Below the pieces are notes generated by a model. That model made no database searches, was not told the origin of the DNA, and worked only from the letters and a program-made list of their open reading frames with translations. Shown here in pieces: positions 1 through 9,852 of a stretch of 64,000 nt of DNA (its first letter is position 1; every line of letters begins with the position of its first letter). A program made the position numbers and the translations under genes. Source of the stretch: Burkholderiales bacterium (GTDB lineage: Bacteria; Pseudomonadota; Gammaproteobacteria; Burkholderiales; Burkholderiaceae_E); NCBI GenBank assembly GCA_003577305.1, contig QEVL01000007.1, positions 1-64,000 on the forward strand, read 5' to 3'.

Positions 1-2
1 GC

Positions 3-836
3 GCGCGCGCCGGCGTCGCCGCAGCGATTGCCGGAGCCGCCGGGCCGATCGCCGGCGCAGCGCACGAATCGTCGGGCCGCTGGCCATCGAGCGGCGTGCC
101 GTGGCCGCGCGGCCTGTTCGCGGCGCAACCGATGGCGCAACGGTCGCTGCACGCCGCCGTGCAGGAGGTCGCGGAAGACCGCGCAGGCACCTGGCCCGAC
201 GGCGGCGAAGCCACCCCGCTCGCCGCAACCGCCGCCGATGGCGACGCCGGCGAGCCGCCGCTGGGGCACGCGCTCGCGCAACTGCACGGCACCTGGGTGC
301 TGGCGCAGAACCGGCACGGACTGGTGCTGGTCGACATGCACGCCGCGCACGAGCGCGTCGTCTACGAGCGGCTGAAAGCGGCGCTCGCCCGCAACGCGGT
401 GCCGACGCAGCCGCTGCTGGTGCCTGCAACCTTCCGCGCCGATCCGATGGAGGTGCGCGTCGTCGAAGACGAGGCCGAGGCGCTGCACGCGCTCGGGCTC
501 GAACTGACCGTACTCTCGCCGACCGCGGTCGCGGTGCGGGCGGTGCCGGCGGCGCTCGCGCGCGGCGACGTGGTCGCGCTCGCGCGCGCGGTGCTGGCCG
601 AGTTGCAGGAGCACGGCGCCAGTGGCGCGCTGGACGAACGGCGCAACGCGCTGCTGGCCACGATGGCCTGTCACGCGGCGGTGCGCGCGAACCGTCGCCT
701 GTCGATCGACGAGATGAACGCGCTGCTGCGCGACATGGAAGCGACCCCGGGCGCCGACCAGTGCAACCACGGCCGGCCGACCTGGGTGCAACTGTCGATG
801 GCCGAGCTCGACCGCTGGTTCCTGCGCGGGCGCTGA
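3..836 (+). CDS. mutL: DNA mismatch repair protein MutL, C-terminal part (5' end outside window)
   Basis: The reading frame is open from the window edge to the TGA at 834-836, so only the linker and C-terminal dimerisation domain are present. After an Ala/Pro-rich linker comes the domain core [15 protein letters not shown]. The motif [12 protein letters not shown] fits the DQHA(x)2E(x)4E metal-binding endonuclease motif with Met for Gln, and CNHGRPTW near the end matches the second conserved C-terminal motif. Known: MutL proteins with these motifs nick DNA themselves in mismatch repair and occur in bacteria that lack MutH; E. coli MutL lacks them. miaA follows after 3 nt, so the two are probably co-transcribed. 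In-frame GTG codons such as the one at 96 are internal. Confidence 0.95.
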   Translation, partial: ARAGVAAAIAGAAGPIAGAAHESSGRWPSSGVPWPRGLFAAQPMAQRSLHAAVQEVAEDRAGTWPDGGEATPLAATAADGDAGEPPLGHALAQLHGTWVLAQNRHGLVLVDMHAAHERVVYERLKAALARNAVPTQPLLVPATFRADPMEVRVVEDEAEALHALGLELTVLSPTAVAVRAVPAALARGDVVALARAVLAELQEHGASGALDERRNALLATMACHAAVRANRRLSIDEMNALLRDMEATPGADQCNHGRPTWVQLSMAELDRWFLRGR

Positions 837-839
837 CCC

Positions 840-1856
840 ATGCGGCCCGCCGGCACCGACGCGCACGCCGCGCGCGAGGCACCACTCGCGCTGCTGCTCG
901 GGCCCACCGCCTCGGGCAAGAGCGCGGTCGCGATGGCCCTGGCCGGGCACCTGCCGATCGAGATCGTCAGCGTCGATTCCGCGCAGGTCTATCGCGGCAT
1001 GGACATCGGCACCGCGAAGCCGGGAGCAGCCGAGCGCGCCGCGGTGCCGCATCACCTGATCGACATCGTCGATCCGCGCGAGAGCTATTCGGCGGCGCGC
1101 TTCGTGGTCGACGCGCGCACGGCGATCGACGCGATCCGCGCGCGCGGCCGGCTGCCGCTGCTCGTCGGCGGCACGATGCTCTATGCGCGCGCGCTGGTCG
1201 AAGGCCTGCATCCGCTGCCGGGGGCCGATCCGGCACTGCGCCGCCGGCTCGAGGACGAGGCGCGCGAGTCCGGCTGGCCGGCGCTGCACGCGCGGCTCGC
1301 ACGAGTCGATCCGGTCACCGCGGCGCGCCTCGAACCCGGCGACGCGCAACGCATCCAGCGCGCGCTCGAGGTCTTCGAACTCAGCGGACGTCCGCTGTCG
1401 CAATGGCTGTCTGCGCCGCGTCGCGGCGCGAGCGCCGGCGCACCGGCGCCTGCCGCGCCCGAAGACCCGGACTCCAGGCCGGCGCAACGCTTCCTGCAGA
1501 TCGCGCTCGAGCCGTCGCGGCGCAGCGTGCTGCACGAACGGATCGCCGCACGGTTTCGCGCGATGATCGAGGCCGGACTGCTCGACGAGGTGCGCGCACT
1601 GCGCGCGCGCGGCGACCTCTCGGCCGATCTCCCGTCGATGCGCTGCGTCGGCTACCGGCAGGCGTGGGCCTGGCTCGATGCCGGCGAACCCGGGCTCGAA
1701 ACGCTGATCGCAGCCGGCATCGCAGCGACGCGACAGCTCGCCAAGCGGCAGCTCACCTGGCTGCGCGCGATGCCGGATCGTGTCGTGATCGATTGCCTGC
1801 GCCGCGACGCCGCAGAGCAGGTGCTCGGGTTGCTGCGCCGCGCCTGGCAGGCCTGA
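840..1856 (+). CDS. miaA: tRNA dimethylallyltransferase
   Basis: A 338-residue MiaA, which transfers a dimethylallyl group from DMAPP to N6 of adenosine 37 in tRNAs reading UNN codons. The P-loop GPTASGKS lies at residues 21-28. It is followed by the substrate motif [16 protein letters not shown] and by [10 protein letters not shown], both diagnostic of the family. Length is slightly above the usual 310-320, mostly from a longer N-terminus and an Ala/Pro insert around residue 200. The ATG lies 3 nt after the mutL stop, a coupling also seen in other proteobacteria (mutL-miaA). It converges on tamB with a 14-nt gap and no visible terminator. Confidence 0.97.
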   Translation: MRPAGTDAHAAREAPLALLLGPTASGKSAVAMALAGHLPIEIVSVDSAQVYRGMDIGTAKPGAAERAAVPHHLIDIVDPRESYSAARFVVDARTAIDAIRARGRLPLLVGGTMLYARALVEGLHPLPGADPALRRRLEDEARESGWPALHARLARVDPVTAARLEPGDAQRIQRALEVFELSGRPLSQWLSAPRRGASAGAPAPAAPEDPDSRPAQRFLQIALEPSRRSVLHERIAARFRAMIEAGLLDEVRALRARGDLSADLPSMRCVGYRQAWAWLDAGEPGLETLIAAGIAATRQLAKRQLTWLRAMPDRVVIDCLRRDAAEQVLGLLRRAWQA

Positions 1857-1870
1857 GCCCGGAGCCGCGT

Positions 1871-4800
1871 TCAGTCGAACGAGAAGAAGTACAGCACGTC
1901 GAGCGCGCTGTCGGTACCCGCCTGCCCGCGGATCGACAGCCGGTTGGTGATGTCGTACTGGATGCGCAGCAGGTTCCAGACGCCGTGCAGGCCCTGCTCG
2001 TAGGTGACGAACACCCGCGAACCGAGCCGCTTGCCGATCGCGACCACGTTCTGCGCCGCCGTGCCCACCGGCACCCCGCCGGTCGTCGCCTGGCCGGGGA
2101 AAGCCGCGCCGAAGTTCGGATCGAAGGCGCTCGCCGCACCGGCGCTGCGCACCGTCAGGATGTCCAGCCCGAGCGCGCCTGCCAGCCCCGCCGACAGGCC
2201 GCCGTCGTTGCTGGCGAACAGCGTGGCCGCTGCAGCCTGCAGCGCCGCCCCCTGCCCTGCGGTGTCCACCTCGTCCAGGCCGATGCCGAGCACCAGCCAC
2301 GACAGCTTCTGCGAATCGGGCACCTCCGGCGTGGACACCAGCCGCAGCCGGGGCGACAGCACGGTGCCGGTGAGCGCGACGCCCGCCTCGACGGGCTGGT
2401 TGCGGCGCATCGCCACGATGTCGAGCACCGGGTTGTCGAGCGGACCGTTGAAGACCACCTGCCCGCGCTCGATCTCGAGTTGCTGGCCGTAGGCCGAGTA
2501 GGTGCCGCGCTTCACACGCACCGTGCCGAAGGCGCGCGGCGCGTCGGGCAGCGTGCCGCGCAGGTTCACGCTTCCGGCCAGCAGCACGTCGACCCCGCTG
2601 CCGCGCACGCGCAGCCGCTCGCCGAGATCGAGGTTCAGGTCGGCCCCGATCGCGAAGCCGCGGCTCGCAGCGTCGCCCCCATTCGGCGCCGTCGCCGAGG
2701 CTGCGTCGCGATCGACGATCACCACGTCCTCGGGCAGTGTCGGCGCCTCGCCGCCACGCAGCTCGATCAGGCCTTCGTCGGCACGGATGTCGCCCTTCCA
2801 GTCGAAGCGCGAGCCGCTGCTGGCGATTCCGGTGTTGCCCGACAGCACGACCCGCTGGCCCGGGCCGATCGGCACCGGCAGCCGCTCGGCGCGCAGCGTG
2901 AACCCGCCGTACATGCCGTCGAGCAGCAGCTGCCCGCTCATCGTGATCGAACCGGCGCCCGATTCCAGCCGCAGCGCGTCGAGCGCGAGCCGGTCGCCGT
3001 CGAAGCGTGCCGACAGCGTGCCGTTGGACAGCCTCCAGCCGAGCGCGCGCTGCACCAGCGCCAGCTCGCTGCCTTCGAGCGCGCCCCGCAGCCTGGGCTG
3101 CACGACGGTGCCACCCACCGTACCGGTGAAGCGCAGCCGGCCGGCCACCGCCCACTCCGGACCGATCAGGCGATCGGCGAAAGCCAGCGTCGGCACGCGC
3201 ATGTCGATCGCGCCTTCGAGTCTTCCCTGGTCGAGCCGCAGGTCGGCCTCGCCGCGACTGCCAGCCGCCCGACTCCCGTCCGCCTCGTCCGCATCGATGC
3301 GCAGGTTCAACCGGCCGCTGGGCGCCTGCAGCGAGTCGCCGGAGAGATCCCAGCTGCCCCGCAGGCGCAGGTCTTCGAGCCGCACGCCGGCGGGCAAGGC
3401 CTGCGGCCCGGCGAAGCGCTCCGCCCAGCGCGCGAGCGGCAACCCGCTGGCCTCGCCCCGCGTCTGCAGTGCGCCGTCGCGCCAGGCGAGCGCGGCGATG
3501 CCCACGCTGCCGCCGTCGACCTGCAGCGCGGCTTCGCCGAGCGCGACGCCGCGCGCATCGACGGCGAGCGGCGCCGGTGCCTGCAGCCTTATCGACACCG
3601 GGGCGGCCGCGGCGAACTCGTCGACGCTGCCGCTCCAGCGCCAGCCGCCTGCGGCTTCGTGCAGCAGCGCGCCATGCGCCGAGGCCTGCGCGTTCGCCTG
3701 CGGGCCGACGAGCTCGAGCCGCAGCGTGTGCGCGTCGACCTCGCCGCCGATGCGCGCGCCGGCGCGATCGAAATCGCGCCCGGCCACCGCCAGCGTGCGC
3801 GCATCGAGACGCAGCGCGACGCGACCGGCGCGCAGGTCGGGCAACTCGATGCGGCCGGACAACGAGCCGGCGCGCAGCGCCTCGCCGGCCCAGCGCAACT
3901 GCCTGCCCTCGAGGTCGGCGGCGACGCCGAGACTCGCGCCGGTGCTCCAGCCGCCAGACAGTTCGCCGCTCACGCTGGCCGAGCCCGCGGCGCGCGCATC
4001 CAGCCGCGCCAGCGAGCCGGCGCGCAACGAAAACCGCAGCCGGTCGCCGAACGCGCCCAGGCTGCCACGCGCGTCGGCGCGCAGATCGCCGAATGCGAGC
4101 GCGAGCGCCACGCGCGCGACGCGTTCGCGCGACACCTCGCCGCTCCAGTCGAACTGCAGCGGCTCGCCGTCGAGCCGGCCACGCTCGACCGCCAGCCGGG
4201 TCTGCAACAGCGGCTCCGGCCAGGCGATGCCCTGCGCGGCCCAGCGGCCGGCAAGCCGCCCGCGCGCGCGCGCGATCCACGACTCCGGAAGATCGGCACC
4301 GAAGCGCGCGGCCGACGCACCGAACACGGTGCGCAACGCGAACGCGCCTGCAGGGTCGAGCTCGCTGAAATCGCCTTCGAGATCGATCTTCCACGGCGCG
4401 GCGAGCGCCGCGTTGCCGCGCGCCGAGACGCTGCCGGCCGGCGTCTCGAGCCGAGCGCGTTCGACGCGCAACTGCATCGCATCGATGCGCGCGAGCGCGC
4501 TGGCCGAGATGCCTCGGCGGGTCGCATCGGCGAGGTCGAGATCGAAAGTGGCGCCGTCCAGCTTCAACGTGCCGGCCAGGCGCGTCTTCGCCAATCCGCT
4601 CGCGAGCTGCGACAGATCGATCTCGCGCAGAGCGAGCTGCATCCGGATCTGCGGCAGCGAGTGCCCGAAGAGCGTCAGCGGGCGCGCCAGATCGGCGCTC
4701 GCGTCACCGGCCAGCGTGCCGCCACCGGCCGGCCCTGCCAGCAGGTCGGTGAGCGAGATCCGCGTCGACGACAGCGAGAAACCGGTGTCGAGCGTCGCGA

Positions 4801-5785
4801 GCGGCAGCGCGTGCCGGTCGATGGGGCCCGGCAGCGCGTTGCGCAGCGCAAGCCGGCCTTCGATCTGCGTGTCGCCGACGCGGATCGTCGCCGAGCCGCT
4901 GATGCGGGCGAGCGGCGCTTCGGCGAGCCCGAGCTGGGCCGGCTCGACCGCATCGAGCGTCAGCTCGATCGGTGCGAAGCGCTGCGCGGGACGCTGCGCG
5001 AATGCGCGCACGCGCGTGTCCAGCCCGATCCAGACCGGGGCGGGCGCCTCGGCGTCGCTGGCGCCGGCCGGCGGCAGCGCCTGCGCCGCAAGCGCGAAAT
5101 CGTCGAGCGTGCCGTCGGCGAGCACACGAACCTGCGGCAGCGGCCCCCACCCCTCGATCCTCGGCGCCAGTCGCCCGGCGAGTTCCAGCGCGAACGGCGC
5201 GCTGTCGCCGATTCGGCCGTCGAACCGGGCCTCGCCCCATTGCGGCGACTCGGCCGACAGGTGGTCGACCCGCCAGGCACCGGCCGTGTATCGACCGGAG
5301 AATGCGAGCCGCAGCAACTCGACCGGCGCCTGCGCCGGCAACGTGACCCGAAGCTCTCCGACGCCCAGCGCATCCACGCGCACTCTGAGCGGCAGCGCAA
5401 GCGACTGCGGCAGCGCCGGCGCCGCCGCCCCCCCGCGCAGGCGCACCGACGCGCTCGCGACCTCGATGCGCGTGAAATGCAGTGAACTGCGCAACAGTGC
5501 GGCGGGCCGCCAGGCGAGCGAGACGCCACGCAGTTCGATCTCGTGCTCGCCGTCGAGCCAGGCGAGCCGCTCGACACGCACCCCGTCGAGCAAGGTGCCG
5601 CGCGCCGGGCCGGCCTGCAACGCGCCGTTGCTCGCCGCCACCGCGCGCGCCAGTGCCCAGTCGACGAACGAAGTGGTCTGGCCCACCCACCACAGCAATG
5701 CCGCGGCCGCGAGCAGCACGGCAGCCAGCAGCGCGCCAGCCAGGCGCGCCAGCGGCCACGACGGCTTCGGCGCGGGCCCGGCCAT
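1871..5785 (-). CDS. tamB: Translocation and assembly module protein TamB
   Basis: A 1304-residue TamB (DUF490) protein, an inner-membrane-anchored, periplasm-spanning partner of TamA implicated in outer-membrane protein assembly and phospholipid transport. A single N-terminal membrane anchor (about residues 10-33, Ala/Leu-rich then LLWWVG) is followed by a long beta-rich region with repeated hydrophobic/polar alternation. The conserved C-terminal domain ends in YFFSFD, the usual terminal signature. The ATG at 5785-5783 overlaps the tamA TGA by one base (TGATG), indicating translational coupling. Its frame stays open upstream into tamA, but that extension is only a shadow. Confidence 0.95.
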   Translation of the reverse strand: MAGPAPKPSWPLARLAGALLAAVLLAAAALLWWVGQTTSFVDWALARAVAASNGALQAGPARGTLLDGVRVERLAWLDGEHEIELRGVSLAWRPAALLRSSLHFTRIEVASASVRLRGGAAAPALPQSLALPLRVRVDALGVGELRVTLPAQAPVELLRLAFSGRYTAGAWRVDHLSAESPQWGEARFDGRIGDSAPFALELAGRLAPRIEGWGPLPQVRVLADGTLDDFALAAQALPPAGASDAEAPAPVWIGLDTRVRAFAQRPAQRFAPIELTLDAVEPAQLGLAEAPLARISGSATIRVGDTQIEGRLALRNALPGPIDRHALPLATLDTGFSLSSTRISLTDLLAGPAGGGTLAGDASADLARPLTLFGHSLPQIRMQLALREIDLSQLASGLAKTRLAGTLKLDGATFDLDLADATRRGISASALARIDAMQLRVERARLETPAGSVSARGNAALAAPWKIDLEGDFSELDPAGAFALRTVFGASAARFGADLPESWIARARGRLAGRWAAQGIAWPEPLLQTRLAVERGRLDGEPLQFDWSGEVSRERVARVALALAFGDLRADARGSLGAFGDRLRFSLRAGSLARLDARAAGSASVSGELSGGWSTGASLGVAADLEGRQLRWAGEALRAGSLSGRIELPDLRAGRVALRLDARTLAVAGRDFDRAGARIGGEVDAHTLRLELVGPQANAQASAHGALLHEAAGGWRWSGSVDEFAAAAPVSIRLQAPAPLAVDARGVALGEAALQVDGGSVGIAALAWRDGALQTRGEASGLPLARWAERFAGPQALPAGVRLEDLRLRGSWDLSGDSLQAPSGRLNLRIDADEADGSRAAGSRGEADLRLDQGRLEGAIDMRVPTLAFADRLIGPEWAVAGRLRFTGTVGGTVVQPRLRGALEGSELALVQRALGWRLSNGTLSARFDGDRLALDALRLESGAGSITMSGQLLLDGMYGGFTLRAERLPVPIGPGQRVVLSGNTGIASSGSRFDWKGDIRADEGLIELRGGEAPTLPEDVVIVDRDAASATAPNGGDAASRGFAIGADLNLDLGERLRVRGSGVDVLLAGSVNLRGTLPDAPRAFGTVRVKRGTYSAYGQQLEIERGQVVFNGPLDNPVLDIVAMRRNQPVEAGVALTGTVLSPRLRLVSTPEVPDSQKLSWLVLGIGLDEVDTAGQGAALQAAAATLFASNDGGLSAGLAGALGLDILTVRSAGAASAFDPNFGAAFPGQATTGGVPVGTAAQNVVAIGKRLGSRVFVTYEQGLHGVWNLLRIQYDITNRLSIRGQAGTDSALDVLYFFSFD

Positions 5786-7587
5786 CAGAACGCGTACCCC
5801 ACCGCGAGGTGCAGCCGCCAGCGGTGCACCGACTGGCCATAGGCGAGATCGAGGCTGACCGGGCCCACCGGCGAACGCCAGCGCACGCCGGCGCCGTAGC
5901 CGCGCACCGCCCGGTAGTCGACCCAGCGGTCGGAGGCGTCGCCGATGTCGACGAACGCCGCGCCGTACCATTTCGGCGCGATCGGGTGCTGGTACTCGAG
6001 GCTGCCCAGCGCGAGCACGCGGCCGCCGACGATCGCCCCCCCTTCGGGCACGCCGATCGAGAGGTAGTCGTAGCCGCGAATCGACTGCGCACCGCCGGTG
6101 CGAAACAGATTCTCCGACGGGATGTCGCGGCGCGAAGTGGCCAGCACGTAGCCGACCTCCGCCATTGCGATCAGCAGGCCGTTGCCGAGCATCGACTCGC
6201 GGGGCATCGGCCAGAAGCGCATCATCCGCGCATACAGCCGCGCGAAGCTGCGGTCGCTGCCCAGCCCGCGCACTGCGCCCGACAGCTGCGTGCTGATCGA
6301 ATAGCCCGAACGCGGATCGATCGTCGAATCGAGGCGGCGGCGGTTCCACGCGTAGCCGAGCGTCAGCGCACGGCGCCCGTCGTCGGCCGCGGACAGGGGC
6401 AGCGCGCGCTGCTCCAGCTGGTACTGCAGCGACACGAAGACCTCGGTGTCCTCGGCGTGCTTGCCCTGGCCGACGAACAGCGTGCGCTTGTCGGTGAGTT
6501 CGCCCTGCACGTCGAGCCGCTCGATGCGCGCGCCGGCCTGGTAGTAGTGCCCGCTCGCCTGCTGCGGCGTGCGAACGCTGGCGAACACCCGGCGGCGCAC
6601 CACCTGCCACAGCAGGCCGGACTCGAGCTGCCAGCCGCGCCCGAAGAGGTTGCGATGCTCGTAGCCGAGCAGGCCGCGCGGTCCTTCGTCGGTGCTGTAG
6701 CCGACACCGAACATCGCACGCTGCGTCTTGCGCTCGGCGACCTCGACGATCACCGGCACCGTGGTGCGCGCCGGGTCGGATTCGACCGCCGCGAGATCGG
6801 GCAGCACGCTCACGCCGTCGAAATAACCGGACGCCCGCAAGCGCCCCTGCAGCGTGAGCAGTTGCTCGAAGCTGTAGGGATCGCCGCTGCCTGCGCGCCC
6901 CTCGCTGGCCGGCTGCCACGGCACCAGTGCTTCGACGATCGAGCGGTCGTAGCGCGCCAGCCCCTTGATCGTCGTGGGTCCGAACGCCAGGCGCTCGCCG
7001 GTGTCGATGCGCAGCGACAGCGAAGCCGCGGTGAGCCGCGGATCGACCTCGGCGCGGCTCGCGACGATGCGCGCGCGCACGAAGCCGCTCTGCTGCAGGA
7101 TGTCGAGCAGCAGCCGCTTGCCCTGCTCCCACTCATCGCTGCGGAAGAACGCTCCCTCGGGCAGCGGCCAGCGCTCGACGAGCGTCTCGCGCATGCGCCG
7201 GGCCGCCGCAGGCCCGTCGATCCCGAGATCGACGCGATTCACCGTGGTGCGCGCGCCCGCATCGACCGCAATGCGTACGCGCGGCAGCCCGCCGGCGCGC
7301 GGCTCGTCGACCGACACCGCGACGTTGCCCGAGAAGTAGCCGGCGGCACGCACGATCGCGGCGGCTTCCTCCTTCGCCCGCTCCACGAACAGCGGAAGCT
7401 GCTCGCGATCGAAACCGGGCTCCTCGCGCCAGCGCCCGAGCAGCGTGCGCTCGCGCAAGGGTTCGACGAGTTCCTCGGGCGCGTCGATCGCGAGCTCGTA
7501 GTTTGCCGCGCGCGCCGGCACGGCCCAGGCCAGCGCGGCAAGAAGGAAAGCGACGGCGAAGGCGGCGACGGCCGGCGAGCGGGCCAT
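5785..7587 (-). CDS. tamA: Outer-membrane assembly factor TamA (Omp85 family)
   Basis: A 600-residue Omp85-family protein: signal peptide (about residues 1-28, ending ARA), three POTRA-like repeats to about residue 270, then a 16-strand beta-barrel. The barrel carries typical motifs such as GYSTDEG.RGLLGYEHRNLFGRG and, near the end, GAGVRWRSPVGPVSLDLAYG. The C-terminal residue is Phe (VGYAF), as expected for BAM-dependent insertion. A longer frame starts at 7716, but its extra 43 residues are Ser/Pro/Arg-rich and non-homologous, whereas the ATG at 7587 is followed directly by the signal peptide. It lies 22 nt downstream of purM and overlaps tamB by one base. Confidence 0.95.
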   Translation of the reverse strand: MARSPAVAAFAVAFLLAALAWAVPARAANYELAIDAPEELVEPLRERTLLGRWREEPGFDREQLPLFVERAKEEAAAIVRAAGYFSGNVAVSVDEPRAGGLPRVRIAVDAGARTTVNRVDLGIDGPAAARRMRETLVERWPLPEGAFFRSDEWEQGKRLLLDILQQSGFVRARIVASRAEVDPRLTAASLSLRIDTGERLAFGPTTIKGLARYDRSIVEALVPWQPASEGRAGSGDPYSFEQLLTLQGRLRASGYFDGVSVLPDLAAVESDPARTTVPVIVEVAERKTQRAMFGVGYSTDEGPRGLLGYEHRNLFGRGWQLESGLLWQVVRRRVFASVRTPQQASGHYYQAGARIERLDVQGELTDKRTLFVGQGKHAEDTEVFVSLQYQLEQRALPLSAADDGRRALTLGYAWNRRRLDSTIDPRSGYSISTQLSGAVRGLGSDRSFARLYARMMRFWPMPRESMLGNGLLIAMAEVGYVLATSRRDIPSENLFRTGGAQSIRGYDYLSIGVPEGGAIVGGRVLALGSLEYQHPIAPKWYGAAFVDIGDASDRWVDYRAVRGYGAGVRWRSPVGPVSLDLAYGQSVHRWRLHLAVGYAF

Positions 7588-7609
7588 GCTGGCGCGCCGC
7601 GACGCTGCG

Positions 7610-8671
7610 TCAGGCGACGACGGTGGCGGCTGCGCCGGCGGGCCGCTCGACGATCTCGCCGATGCGGTAGACGGTCTCGCCGGCAGCGGCGAGCATCGCG
7701 GCAGCAGCGGCCGCATCTGCGGCGTCGACGACGATCACCATGCCGATGCCGCAGTTGAACACGCGATGCATCTCGGCCTCGTCGATGCCGCCGTGCCGCT
7801 GCAGCCAGCCGAACAGCGGCGGCATCGTCCACGCATCGCGATGCAGCACCGCCTGCAGTCCGTCACGCAGCACGCGCGGCACGTTCCCGAGCAGCCCGCC
7901 ACCGGTGATGTGCGCGATCCCCTTCACCGGAAGGCTGCGGACGAGGCCGAGCACCGGCCGGACGTAGATGCGCGTGGGCGCGAGCACCACGTCGGCGAAG
8001 CGCCGGCCCTGGAAGTCGTCGTTCATCTGCGGCGCGTCGATCGCCCCCCAGGTGCGTTCGATCACGCGGCGCACCAGCGAGTAGCCGTTCGAGTGCGCGC
8101 CGCTCGAGGCGAGCCCCAGCACCGCGTCTCCGACGGCGATGCGCGAACCGTCGATGATCGCCGACTTCTCGACCACGCCGACCGCGAAACCGGCGAGGTC
8201 GTATTCGCCTTCCGGGTACATGTCGGGCATCTCGGCCGTCTCGCCGCCTATCAGCGCGCAGTCGGCGAGCTCGCAGCCGCGCGCGATGCCGCCGACGACG
8301 CGCGCCGCCACCTCGACGTCGAGCCTGCCGCAGGCGAAGTAGTCGAGGAAGAACAGCGGCTCGGCGCCCTGGACCAGGATGTCGTTGACGCTCATTGCGA
8401 CCAGGTCGACGCCGACCGTGTCGTGCCCGTCGAGCGCGAACGCGAGCTTGAGCTTGGTGCCGACGCCGTCGGTGCCCGAGACCAGCACCGGTTCGCGATA
8501 GCGCCTGGGCACCTCGAACAGCGCGCCGAAGCCACCGATGCCGCCCAGCACGCCCTCGCGCATCGTGCGCCGGGCCAGCGGCCTGATCCGGTCGACCAGC
8601 GCGTCGCCGGCGTCGATGTCGACGCCGGCGTCGCGGTAGGAAAGCGAAGAGCCTGGCAGCGTGGAACCCAT
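7610..8671 (-). CDS. purM: Phosphoribosylformylglycinamidine cyclo-ligase (AIR synthetase)
   Basis: PurM, about 353 residues, closes the imidazole ring in the fifth step of purine synthesis (FGAM + ATP to AIR). [14 protein letters not shown] begins the protein, followed by [26 protein letters not shown] (the ATP/substrate loop) and GGETAEMP, all PurM hallmarks. I chose the ATG at 8671 rather than the upstream GTG at 8695 because it places the SYRDAG motif at the same distance from the N-terminus as in characterised PurM. It is divergent from the AI-2E transporter gene and heads an apparent purM-tamA-tamB transcription unit with a 22-nt gap to tamA. Confidence 0.96.
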   Translation of the reverse strand: MGSTLPGSSLSYRDAGVDIDAGDALVDRIRPLARRTMREGVLGGIGGFGALFEVPRRYREPVLVSGTDGVGTKLKLAFALDGHDTVGVDLVAMSVNDILVQGAEPLFFLDYFACGRLDVEVAARVVGGIARGCELADCALIGGETAEMPDMYPEGEYDLAGFAVGVVEKSAIIDGSRIAVGDAVLGLASSGAHSNGYSLVRRVIERTWGAIDAPQMNDDFQGRRFADVVLAPTRIYVRPVLGLVRSLPVKGIAHITGGGLLGNVPRVLRDGLQAVLHRDAWTMPPLFGWLQRHGGIDEAEMHRVFNCGIGMVIVVDAADAAAAAAMLAAAGETVYRIGEIVERPAGAAATVVA

Positions 8672-8784
8672 GGCGACCCGATCCGTGGATGGCACGCCGG
8701 CGGCGGCCGATAGAATGGCGGGCTGGACGCGCCCTGTCGGGCAGGCGTCGCCCCGTCATCGACGCGATTGTAGCTTTTCCGGAC

Positions 8785-9852
8785 ATGCCCCTGACTGCCC
8801 GCCAGCGCCAGAGCGTGCTGTGGACCGTGGTCGCCGCCCTGCTGGCATGGGCGCTGGTCGCACTCGGCCCGATCCTCACGCCATTCGTCGCGGCAGCGAT
8901 CCTCGCCTACGTGCTCGCGCCGGCGGTGCGCTGGCTGCAGGCGCGCGGCATTCCGAGGCTGGCCGCGGCGCTGCTGGTGATGCTGATCGCGCTGCTGGCG
9001 CTGCTGGCGATCGTGCTGATCCTCGTGCCGATCACGCAGCAGGAGATCGCGCTGATCCGCCGCCAGTTTCCCGCTCTGGCAGCCTCGATCTCGGAGCGGC
9101 TGCTGCCGTGGCTGAACCAGACTCTCGGGCTCACGCTGAAGCTCGACATCGCGTCGCTGCGCGAGTGGCTGGCCGGACAGCTCGCCGACAGCGGCGAAGA
9201 CTGGCTCGCCATGCTGCTGGGCTACGCGAGGTCGGGCTGGGGTGCTGCGCTGGAGGTGATCGGTACCGTGTTCCTGGTGCCGGTGGTGCTGTTCTACCTG
9301 CTCACCGACTGGCCGGAACTGATCGCGCGCTCGCGCACGCTGATTCCGCCACGCTGGGTCGCACCGATCGACGCGGTGCTCGACGAAACCGACGCGCTGC
9401 TCGGCCAGTACCTGCGCGGGCAGTTGCTGGTCATGCTGTCGCTCGCGGCCTGGTTCTCGATCGCGCTGCTGGTGGCCGGCTTCGAGCTGTGGCTGCCGAT
9501 CGGCGTGCTCAGTGGTCTGCTGATCTTCATTCCCTACCTCGGCTTCGCCACCGGCTTCGCGTTCGCGCTGGTGGCCGGCATGCTGCAGCTCGGGCCGCTC
9601 GCGGGCCTGGCCTGGGTCTCGGCGATCTACGGCATCGCGCAGGTGATCGAGAGCACCTGGCTCACGCCCCGCCTGGTCGGCGAGCGCATCGGCCTGCACC
9701 CGGTGACGGTGATCTTCGCACTGCTGGCGTTCGGCTCGCTGTTCGGTTTCGTCGGCGTGCTGCTCGCGCTGCCGCTGGCGGCGATCGCCGCGGTCGGACT
9801 GCGGCGGCTGCTGGCGGCCTGGCAGGCGAGCGAGTTCTACCGCCGTGGCTGA
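8785..9852 (+). CDS. AI-2E family transporter (PerM-like membrane protein)
   Basis: A 355-residue polytopic membrane protein of the AI-2E exporter/PerM family. Hydrophobic segments cluster in the first 70 residues, again at about 150-175, and from about 200 to 345, a common arrangement for this family. Conserved family features include the GQYLRGQLLV stretch and PYLGFATGF. Substrate is unknown; the family includes quorum-signal exporters and Na+/H+ antiporters. The ATG at 8785 is preferred over an upstream in-frame start at 8689, whose translation is Arg-rich and non-hydrophobic. A TAGAAT element at 8711-8716 could be its -10 box. The stop overlaps the hda start by 8 nt. Confidence 0.9.
   Translation: MPLTARQRQSVLWTVVAALLAWALVALGPILTPFVAAAILAYVLAPAVRWLQARGIPRLAAALLVMLIALLALLAIVLILVPITQQEIALIRRQFPALAASISERLLPWLNQTLGLTLKLDIASLREWLAGQLADSGEDWLAMLLGYARSGWGAALEVIGTVFLVPVVLFYLLTDWPELIARSRTLIPPRWVAPIDAVLDETDALLGQYLRGQLLVMLSLAAWFSIALLVAGFELWLPIGVLSGLLIFIPYLGFATGFAFALVAGMLQLGPLAGLAWVSAIYGIAQVIESTWLTPRLVGERIGLHPVTVIFALLAFGSLFGFVGVLLALPLAAIAAVGLRRLLAAWQASEFYRRG

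Noticed and set aside
4258..4276. (GC)n run inside tamB as a phase-variable repeat
   Set aside because: Short, within ordinary Ala/Arg codons and near the background level for such GC content.
101..5485. A 5.4-kb open frame on the plus strand, antisense to tamB and overlapping mutL and miaA
   Set aside because: Arg/Ala-rich composition without domains; it arises because stop codons are rare in alternative frames of GC-rich DNA. mutL, miaA and tamB have clear homology in other frames.
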